From positions 1-5,279 of the forward strand of contig JADHLS010000469.1 in the NCBI GenBank assembly GCA_016780605.1: a DNA stretch of 5,279 bases, given 5' to 3'. Positions 1-4,761 of this stretch are shown piece after piece (positions within the stretch are counted from its first letter, which is position 1; each line of letters starts with the position of its first letter). The notes beneath the pieces were generated by a model, which was not told where the DNA came from, did not search any database, and saw only the letters and a list, made by a program, of their open reading frames with translations. Source of the DNA: Reyranella sp. (GTDB taxonomy: Bacteria > Pseudomonadota > Alphaproteobacteria > Reyranellales > Reyranellaceae). Position numbers and translations under genes: made by a program.

Positions 1-32
1 CTGCGTGGTACCCGTGCCCTTGGTCCGGTCAC

Positions 33-422
33 TCAGTGATGATGAACCATCAGATATGCCAGGTCCGTCCGACCGATGTTGGCCTTCATCCGCGGCGTGG
101 CCAATAGACGGCGGAGCAGCCAAATAGCTGCCCGCCGCCACAACGTCAGTTCAAAGTGCGAAGCGAATTCGCGGTTGATTTCCAAAGGCCGCCAATAGGA
201 TGCGTGCCACTCGCGATAGGCCGCGTGAAATAGCCTCGTCTGTTCCTGTGATGCTTTCAAAAGCGCACAGCCGCAATCGGCGTGGATTTCCACGCTGTCC
301 TCGCTGGGAAATCGGAAACTGTGCCCGCTGCCAAGGTGGTGCAGGGTATCGTTTGAGAATTCGAACTCCTCGGGTTGCGTCCGAAGGGCGGCGATTGCTG
401 GAGACAGGTCCAAAGAGGCCAT
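33..422 (-). CDS. Small hypothetical protein, 129 aa
   Basis: I do not recognise this family. The product is a soluble-looking protein, about 129 residues from the chosen start, rich in aromatic and charged residues. The middle contains a DCGC cysteine pair and a W-H-A-S-Y-W-R-P-L-E-I-N segment followed by E-F-A-S-H-F, which look like conserved, structured blocks. The C-terminal part (from about residue 95) is Trp/Leu/Arg-rich and amphipathic (LWRRAAIWLLRRLL), and the protein ends in His-His-His. There is no signal peptide. I chose the ATG at 422 over an in-frame ATG at 449 because a perfect AGGAGG lies 8 nt before it. The gene follows argJ on the same strand after a 127-nt gap with no clear terminator, so it could be co-transcribed or independent. 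A role as an accessory or immunity-type protein is only a guess from its size and the toxin pair elsewhere in the window. Confidence 0.7.
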   Translation of the reverse strand: MASLDLSPAIAALRTQPEEFEFSNDTLHHLGSGHSFRFPSEDSVEIHADCGCALLKASQEQTRLFHAAYREWHASYWRPLEINREFASHFELTLWRRAAIWLLRRLLATPRMKANIGRTDLAYLMVHHH

Positions 423-430
423 CTGACACT

Positions 431-436
431 CCTCCT
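431..436 (-). promoter_or_regulatory. Shine-Dalgarno site that fixes the start of the 129-aa gene
   Basis: On the minus strand this reads AGGAGG, a perfect anti-16S match, and it is separated by 8 nt from the ATG at 422. A nine-codon longer reading frame beginning at 449 would place this site inside the coding sequence, so the shorter start is preferred. Confidence 0.75.
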
Positions 437-549
437 GCTGGTGTTTCACCGGGTGCCGTCGCCCTTGATTGGGGGCCGTAAATCGGCGGCCATTGGGCCG
501 AGCGGCATAAGGCGCGCCTGCAAACTTTGTGCCTGTCGCTGGGCCGGCC

Positions 550-1803
550 TCAGCTTCGGTAGTCGGCGTTGATCGCGAAATAGTCCTGCGTGAGATCGCA
601 GGTCCAGATCGTGGCGCAGCCGGGGCCGCCGACGCCGACGTCGATTCGAATGCCGATCTCGCGCGCCTTCATGTAGGCGGCGATCGTTGGCTCGTGGTAG
701 CTCGCCGCGCGTTCGCCTCTTTCCGCGACGACGTGACTACCGAACCAGATCGAAAGGCTGTCACGGTCTGCGGCCTCGCCCGACTTGCCGACCGCCATGA
801 CGACACGGCCCCAGTTCGGGTCCTCGCCGGCGATCGCGGTTTTGACCAGGGGCGAGTTCGCGACCGACAGGCCGATGCGGCGGGCGGCAGCGTCGCTTTC
901 GGCGCCTTCGATCCTGAGCGTCACGAACTTCGACAGGCCCTCGCCATCCTTGGCCACCATGATCGCGAGTTCCTTCAACAGCTCGTGCGTCGCCTGCGTG
1001 AACGCAGCGAGCGCCGGATCGCCGGCCTCGTCGATGGGCTTCTGGCCGCGTTTCGCGGCGGCGCCCGTGGCGAACATCAGGCAGGTGTCGCTGGTCGAGG
1101 TGTCGCCGTCGACCGTCATGCAGTTGAAGCTGGTGTTGGCGCCGCTGCTCACGATCTGCTGCAGCGCGGCCGCCGAGACGGCCGCGTCGGTGAACAGAAA
1201 GCAAAGCATGGTCGCCATGTCGGGCGCCATCATGCCGGCGCCCTTGCAGAAGCCGTTGATCGAGACCTCGACAGTGCCGATCTTCGCCTTGCGGGTGGCG
1301 AGCTTGGGATAGGTGTCGGTTGTCATGATGGCGCGTGCCGCCCTGGTCCAGGCGCCGGGCTCGGCCGATTTAACGAGCCCATCGAGCAGATGCCGGAACT
1401 TCTCGGCCTGCAGCGGCTCGCCGATGACCCCGGTCGCTGCCAGGTAGACCTCGCTCCGGTCGCAGCCCGTGGCTTTGATCGCGAACTCGGCGGTGGCTTC
1501 GACGGCTTCACGGCCGCGCTTGCCGGTGAAGGCGTTGGCGTTACCTGCGTTGACCACCAGCACGCGCGCCTGGCCGGTCTTGAGGCTCTCGCGGCACCAC
1601 AGCACAGGCGCAGAGCACGTCTTCGATTGCGTCAGCACGCCGGCCGCCGTGGTGCCCGGGTCGAGCACGGCGATCATCAGGTCGTCGCGGTTCTTGTAGC
1701 GAATGCCGGCTTCGCAGGCGGCGAAGCGGACCCCCTCGATCGCCGGCAGGGCTGCGAGCTTGGTCGGGGCGAAGGGTGAGATCTTGCTGGCATCGTGGGT
1801 CAT
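550..1803 (-). CDS. argJ: Bifunctional ornithine acetyltransferase / N-acetylglutamate synthase ArgJ
   Basis: ArgJ transfers the acetyl group of N-acetylornithine to glutamate. This recycles acetyl in the cyclic arginine pathway and yields ornithine; bifunctional members also use acetyl-CoA. The 417-residue length is normal for the family. The N-terminus (SPFAPTKLAALPAIEGVR) is typical. The likely oxyanion-hole pair is T124-G125 in AATGVIGE. The self-cleavage site is KGAGMMAPDMATML (residues 187-200), with T198 as the expected N-terminal nucleophile of the beta chain. TVDGDTSTSDT (230-240) and the C-terminal YFAINADYRS are also family hallmarks, so the enzyme appears intact and cytoplasmic. 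The Shine-Dalgarno is weak (GAGAATTGAG just before the ATG). An Arg-rich mini-ORF and a terminator hairpin precede it on the same strand, suggesting control by arginine supply. The mutT-type gene that often follows argJ in alphaproteobacteria is not present here. Confidence 0.97.
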   Translation of the reverse strand: MTHDASKISPFAPTKLAALPAIEGVRFAACEAGIRYKNRDDLMIAVLDPGTTAAGVLTQSKTCSAPVLWCRESLKTGQARVLVVNAGNANAFTGKRGREAVEATAEFAIKATGCDRSEVYLAATGVIGEPLQAEKFRHLLDGLVKSAEPGAWTRAARAIMTTDTYPKLATRKAKIGTVEVSINGFCKGAGMMAPDMATMLCFLFTDAAVSAAALQQIVSSGANTSFNCMTVDGDTSTSDTCLMFATGAAAKRGQKPIDEAGDPALAAFTQATHELLKELAIMVAKDGEGLSKFVTLRIEGAESDAAARRIGLSVANSPLVKTAIAGEDPNWGRVVMAVGKSGEAADRDSLSIWFGSHVVAERGERAASYHEPTIAAYMKAREIGIRIDVGVGGPGCATIWTCDLTQDYFAINADYRS

Positions 1804-1823
1804 GGCTCAATTCTCTCGGGCTC

Positions 1824-1857
1824 AAAAACAAAAAAGCCGCGCTCAGGAGCGCGGCTT
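1824..1857 (-). terminator. Intrinsic terminator hairpin in the argJ leader
   Basis: Reading the minus strand, a 10-bp stem (AAGCCGCGCT paired with AGCGCGGCTT, 4-nt loop) runs into TTTTTTGTTTTTG. The U-tract is present only in the minus direction, so it acts on transcripts heading towards argJ. It ends about 20 nt before the argJ ATG. The gene to its right is divergent, so there is no upstream minus-strand gene whose end it could mark. It is therefore best read as the terminator half of an attenuator, or less likely as a stop for antisense transcription out of the divergent gene. Confidence 0.85.
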
Positions 1858-1877
1858 GCGGACGGACGCAGCGTGCG

Positions 1878-1943
1878 TCATCGCACTCGCGCTCTTCGAG
1901 CGGTGCGGCGGCGGCGTCGGATGTCGACCCGGAGGTTCGTCAT
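1878..1943 (-). CDS. Putative arginine-rich leader peptide, 21 aa
   Basis: This short reading frame starts with ATG (1943-1941) and stops at TGA (1880-1878). Ten of its 21 codons are Arg: codons 5, 9-13, 16, 17, 19 and 21, including five consecutive Arg codons and one AGA. It ends 20 nt before the terminator hairpin that precedes argJ, which is the classical position of an amino-acid leader peptide, with the repeated residue matching the product of the downstream pathway. No Shine-Dalgarno is seen. A TTGACA at 1976-1981 would put the RNA start within a few nucleotides of the ATG, so it may be translated as a leaderless or nearly leaderless message. Against it, GC-rich DNA produces CGN runs easily and a 21-codon ORF can arise by chance. 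The function is inferred from position and composition only. Confidence 0.5.
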   Translation of the reverse strand: MTNLRVDIRRRRRTARRARVR

Positions 1944-1966
1944 GGCGCCGACAAGTGCGCTATGTT
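1937..1966 (+). promoter_or_regulatory. Candidate promoter of the TTT binding-protein gene
   Basis: TATGTT at 1961-1966 is a plausible -10 box. A weak -35, TCGTCA (1937-1942), lies 18 nt upstream. The predicted RNA start is near 1973, about 35 nt before the coding start. The element overlaps the opposite-strand leader region, so the two divergent transcripts would share promoter DNA. The assignment is tentative. Confidence 0.3.
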
Positions 1967-1975
1967 GGGAAATGG

Positions 1976-1981
1976 TGTCAA
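1976..1981 (-). promoter_or_regulatory. Candidate -35 element for the argJ leader transcript
   Basis: The minus strand reads TTGACA, a perfect -35 hexamer, 33 nt before the leader ATG. At 17-nt spacing the -10 position reads GCACTT, which is a poor match, so the promoter is incomplete by eye. If used, transcription would begin at about 1943-1947, essentially at the leader ATG. Confidence 0.35.
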
Positions 1982-2007
1982 GCCAATATCAGTCGAACAA
2001 GGATGGG

Positions 2008-2991
2008 ATGGGAACGATGCTCAAGCGACGCAGCATGCTGGCGGGGACCGCTGGCTGGACCATCGTCGGCGCCTCCTCGGTGCGCGCGCAGGCGTGGCCG
2101 AGCGGCCAGGTCAGGATCGTGGTGCCCTACATTCCCGGCGGCGCCACCGACACGGCCGGCCGCCTGGTCGCCGAGAAGATGACGGCGCTGCTCGGCCAGC
2201 AGGTGATCGTCGAGAATCGCGGCGGCGGCAACACCATCATCGGCATGGAGGTGGTGGCCAAGTCCAGGCCCGACGGCCAGACGCTGCTGCTCGGCACCAC
2301 GACGCTCGCGACCAATGCCGCGCTCGGCCTGAAGCAGCCCTACGATCCCCTGAAGGACTTCCAGCCGATCTCGACCCTGGCCGACATTCCCGACCTGATC
2401 GCCTACAACAACGACGTCCCGGCCAACAACTGGCCCGAGTTCGCCGAGTGGGTGAACAAGCAGCCGCAGAAAGTGCGCTTCGCCACCTCGGGCATCGGCA
2501 ACCAGCCGCATCTCTGGATGGAGCTCTTCAAGAGCCGCAACAGGCTCAACCTCGAGGTCGTGGCCTACAAGGGCTCGGCCGAGGCGATCCGCGACGTGCT
2601 AGCGGGCCATGTGCCGATCGAGTGCGACGTCGTGCTGCCGACCGGCAATCACGTCAGGGCCGGACGCATGAAGGGCCTGGTCGTGGCGTCCGCCGAACGC
2701 TCGCCGGTGTGTCCCGACGTGCCGACGGTGATCGAGCTCGGCATGCCCGACATGGTGAGCGCGGTGTTCTACGGCCTGGTCGCGCCCGCCGGCGTCCCGC
2801 GCCCCGTGATCGATCGGCTGAACGCGCTCTGCCAGGAGATCATCAAGGATCCCGAGGTGAAGAAGAAGTTCGGCGACCTCGGCTTCTTCACCACCGGCAG
2901 CACGCCCGAGGCCTATCTGGAAAAGCTGAAGTTCGAGACCGCGCGCTGGACCAAGGTGGTCAAGGACAACGACATCAAGGTCGAGGGCTGA
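2008..2991 (+). CDS. TTT (Bug) family tricarboxylate-type solute-binding protein
   Basis: This is a periplasmic substrate-binding protein of the tripartite tricarboxylate transporter family. Such proteins capture organic acids or related small carboxylates and hand them to TctA/TctB-type membrane subunits. Family blocks are clear: VPYIPGGATDTAGR (39-52), VIVENRGGGNTIIGM (66-80), the PDG turn before TLLLGT (88-96), AYKGSAEAIRDVLAGHV (186-202) and FYGLVAPAGVPRPVIDRLNA (254-273). The length of 327 residues is normal. The N-terminus KRRSMLAG followed by a hydrophobic run and VRAQA is a signal peptide with a twin-arginine-like pair, cleaved near residue 29. The start is uncertain: ATG at 2008 has AAGGA 4 nt before it, and ATG at 2017 gives a protein three residues shorter. 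No permease subunits are adjacent, so this is an orphan Bug protein whose ligand cannot be read from sequence. Confidence 0.93.
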   Translation: MGTMLKRRSMLAGTAGWTIVGASSVRAQAWPSGQVRIVVPYIPGGATDTAGRLVAEKMTALLGQQVIVENRGGGNTIIGMEVVAKSRPDGQTLLLGTTTLATNAALGLKQPYDPLKDFQPISTLADIPDLIAYNNDVPANNWPEFAEWVNKQPQKVRFATSGIGNQPHLWMELFKSRNRLNLEVVAYKGSAEAIRDVLAGHVPIECDVVLPTGNHVRAGRMKGLVVASAERSPVCPDVPTVIELGMPDMVSAVFYGLVAPAGVPRPVIDRLNALCQEIIKDPEVKKKFGDLGFFTTGSTPEAYLEKLKFETARWTKVVKDNDIKVEG

Positions 2992-3077
2992 TCCGGTCTG
3001 CCTTCACTGACGTCATCCTCTGACAGGATGTAACACCTTCCCCCGAAGAGTCGTCTGCCCGGGCAAGGATGAGTGCT

Positions 3078-3092
3078 GTTATTGATAATAAC
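3078..3092. repeat. Inverted repeat upstream of the toxin promoter
   Basis: GTTATT-GAT-AATAAC is a perfect 6-bp inverted repeat with a 3-nt centre. Its right arm overlaps the first of the two direct repeats. The arrangement suits a dimeric regulator, but no regulator gene is in view. Confidence 0.45.
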
Positions 3093-3121
3093 GTAAGTGT
3101 TTACACAAAATAACGTTAGTG
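3087..3121. repeat. Pair of 13-nt direct repeats 22 bp apart, possible operators
   Basis: AATAACGTAAGTG (3087-3099) and AATAACGTTAGTG (3109-3121) match at 12 of 13 positions. The 22-bp period is about two helical turns, so both would face the same side of the DNA. The first sits just upstream of the -35 box and the second fills most of the spacer between -35 and -10. The second contains the perfect palindrome TAACGTTA. A repressor bound here would block the promoter; this is inferred from placement. Confidence 0.6.
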
Positions 3122-3128
3122 CTATACT
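3100..3128 (+). promoter_or_regulatory. Strong sigma70-type promoter for the toxin/immunity unit
   Basis: TTTACA (3100-3105), a 17-nt spacer and TATACT (3123-3128) give 5/6 matches to each consensus hexamer, with an extended -10 TGC immediately before. The predicted RNA start is near 3135, about 45 nt upstream of the toxin ATG. The element lies in the only clearly AT-rich stretch of the window. Confidence 0.75.
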
Positions 3129-3167
3129 CCGTGGACGCGCCAATCCAGCGCCGCCAGCAATGTCCGC

Positions 3168-3172
3168 AGGAG
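3168..3172 (+). promoter_or_regulatory. Shine-Dalgarno site of the toxin gene
   Basis: AGGAG ends 7 nt before the ATG at 3180. This fixes the translation start and fits the promoter found upstream. Confidence 0.75.
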
Positions 3173-3179
3173 AGCGTTC

Positions 3180-4757
3180 ATGACTAATTTGGGCTTTGAT
3201 CCTTTCTGGCGTTGGCTAGGTTCGCCGCCGCCATCGGAAGATCCACCTGGCTTTCGGGTGCGCCCGACTGATGTTGGGCCGATCGGCGTACCTGGCCTGC
3301 ACGATTGGCGCCCACCAACGACCGGTGCGGACCTGAGTACGGCGGACGACCCTCCGTCCGGCACCGCATCGCCCCCGTGGTTGAGGCTCCCAACTGGAGG
3401 CAGCGAAGTCCAAGCTGGGGAGATGCCTGGCGGCGTTGGGCTGATGGCGGGGGCGTTCCAGCCTGTGGAACCGCAAGAGCAGCCGAACGACGTCGCTGGC
3501 ATCAATCGGATGGCACCCGGCGACGTTCGCTTGATGGCCGGTGCGTTCGCGCCCATCGATGCCACGGCATCCTCAGACAGGGTGGCGTTCCGTCCGCCTG
3601 GTATGGTGCCATCGGCGTCTTCTGCCGCGTCCATCGCCGTCCCGGCAAGTGCTGCCGCGCCAATTGACCTTGCGGCCCTTGCTGCGAGATTTGCTCCTGT
3701 CGTTGCCGCTGCGGGGCCTACTGCAGCGGCTGCATTGCCCTTCCTGTTGATTCCGACCAACACGCAGTCCGAGACCGCCGATCTCGGCGATGGCCTCCGC
3801 GCTCGCGTGCGCCCTGGTCAGCAATCCCTGGAGGTCGAGCGACGCGTTCATGACGGCTTGTTCGGCATCGGGGCGAAATGGGAGACGTTGCCAGTGGAAG
3901 CCTGGCAACAGGTGGGCAGAGACGGCAGCGTCAATACTGTCATCAATCACGAGCAACTCAACCAAGCGCTTGGACGAAGTGCGCCGGCGGAGTCGGCGGA
4001 CTCTGGCGCCAGTGCAATGGCCCGACCGCCAAGAGATACGGACCCGCCACGACCGCCGACGGCGAGTGCCGGCTCCGTGGCAGGTGACTCCGCCGCAACG
4101 GACCCTTGGAATCCGCCGACCTCGCTGGCGCCTACCAGGATCGACGCCAAAATTCTTGAAGAGGCAAGGCAACGCGATCCTGAAGAGGAGCGCGTGCTGG
4201 CCTGTCGCGCCGTCCGAGAGATGCCCGGGCTACCGGCTCCTCGCGGACAGTACAGCGGACCAGACGGCGTCGATACGGCAGTGAACATCCGAGTGGCGCC
4301 TGGCTTCCCCGCACCCAAAGGCGGCTCCGCGTATGATCCGGACTACATTCGCCATTGGAACGGCTATAGGGGCGAGCTTGAGCTCAAGAACCGCATCGAA
4401 AATGCCATTCCCTACGAGAAGATCGTGCACTACGGAAATCCAGCAGGTGAGCAGGGTCCGGACGTTTTCACGATCGGGCCGGAGGGTCTGCCGATGGAAT
4501 GGGACTCCAAATCGCGGAGTGCGACGCGGCAAGTCGGGCGAAGCATGATCGGAATTCCTAGCCTGAGATATAGCAAGGCGAAAGAATACATTGACCGCGC
4601 GGTCGATGCGGGGGCGCTGGCTGGGGACGTTGGCGACACGGCCCTGCACGAGCTGTCCAAGGGCAACTACAACCTGTGCATCGTCGGCACGGGCAATGCC
4701 TACGGTGGCTACTTCAGAGCTGTCCGAAAAGGGATTCCGGGCGAACCTCAGAGGTGA
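3180..4757 (+). CDS. Putative polymorphic toxin with C-terminal PD-(D/E)XK nuclease-like domain
   Basis: The 525-residue protein appears modular. Residues 1-140 are Pro/Gly-rich without a Sec signal and contain a repeated motif, PGGVGLMAGAFQPVE (83-97) and PGDVRLMAGAFAPID (113-127). Residues 145-192 are Ala-rich and hydrophobic. Residues 190-265 form a compact-looking module (ETADLGDGLRARVRPGQ, then VHDGLFGIGAKWETLPVEA). A disordered Pro/Ser/Ala linker follows to about 320, then two copies of PG-(L/F)-PAP-(R/K)-G (349-356, 374-381). The C-terminal domain (about 385-520) shows an E399/E401 helix, GPDVF with D428, and EWDSKSR with D442 and K444. That order is the PD-(D/E)XK nuclease signature, close in style to the WDxKxR motif of toxin-type restriction-fold domains. 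The expected role is nucleic-acid cleavage in a competitor cell. The immediately downstream small gene supports a toxin/immunity pair. The delivery route is unknown: there is no PAAR, VgrG, RHS or two-partner-secretion domain. The nuclease call is motif-based. Confidence 0.7.
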   Translation: MTNLGFDPFWRWLGSPPPSEDPPGFRVRPTDVGPIGVPGLHDWRPPTTGADLSTADDPPSGTASPPWLRLPTGGSEVQAGEMPGGVGLMAGAFQPVEPQEQPNDVAGINRMAPGDVRLMAGAFAPIDATASSDRVAFRPPGMVPSASSAASIAVPASAAAPIDLAALAARFAPVVAAAGPTAAAALPFLLIPTNTQSETADLGDGLRARVRPGQQSLEVERRVHDGLFGIGAKWETLPVEAWQQVGRDGSVNTVINHEQLNQALGRSAPAESADSGASAMARPPRDTDPPRPPTASAGSVAGDSAATDPWNPPTSLAPTRIDAKILEEARQRDPEEERVLACRAVREMPGLPAPRGQYSGPDGVDTAVNIRVAPGFPAPKGGSAYDPDYIRHWNGYRGELELKNRIENAIPYEKIVHYGNPAGEQGPDVFTIGPEGLPMEWDSKSRSATRQVGRSMIGIPSLRYSKAKEYIDRAVDAGALAGDVGDTALHELSKGNYNLCIVGTGNAYGGYFRAVRKGIPGEPQR

Positions 4758-4761
4758 CGCA

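Larger units (their letters stand above)
1824..1943 (-). promoter_or_regulatory. Candidate ribosome-mediated arginine attenuator of argJ
   Basis: In transcript order the region holds the Arg-rich mini-ORF, a hairpin GACGCA-CGC-TGCGTC (1879-1865) overlapping its stop codon, and the terminator. A seven-base segment inside the ORF, GAGCGCG (1894-1888, codons 16-18), is exactly complementary to CGCGCTC (1853-1847) in the 5' arm and loop of the terminator, so a competing antiterminator is possible. A ribosome stalled on the five-Arg run (codons 9-13) would leave this segment free, whereas one that reaches the stop codon would cover it. This gives the right logic: low charged tRNA-Arg lets argJ be transcribed. 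The elements are visible; the mechanism is inferred. Confidence 0.45.

Noticed and set aside
510..519. AGGCGCGCCT palindrome between argJ and the small gene
   Set aside because: A 10-bp GC palindrome is expected by chance in this composition and has no flanking U-tract or promoter context.
529..1779. Long plus-strand ORF of about 416 codons opposite argJ
   Set aside because: It is a GC-driven antisense shadow of argJ, with low-complexity Arg/Gly/Ala/Asp composition and no family motifs, while the minus-strand frame is an unmistakable ArgJ.
1834..1857. The same hairpin read as a plus-strand terminator
   Set aside because: On the plus strand it is followed by TGCGGACGG with no U-tract; the T-run exists only on the minus strand.
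1795..2007. N-terminal extension of the TTT protein
   Set aside because: The extra 71 residues are Arg-rich, would bury the signal peptide, and overlap the argJ leader and promoter region.
1776..3023. Plus-strand ORF of about 415 codons overlapping the TTT gene
   Set aside because: It is an Arg-rich out-of-frame shadow of the binding-protein gene. The other frame holds all the family motifs and a signal peptide.
3014..3030. CATCCT-CTGAC-AGGATG inverted repeat after the TTT gene
   Set aside because: The stem is only 6 bp and is not followed by a U-tract, so it is not a convincing terminator.
3122..3763. Minus-strand ORF of about 213 codons opposite the toxin gene
   Set aside because: It is an Ala/Gly-rich shadow of the Pro/Ala-rich toxin N-terminus and lacks a credible ribosome site.
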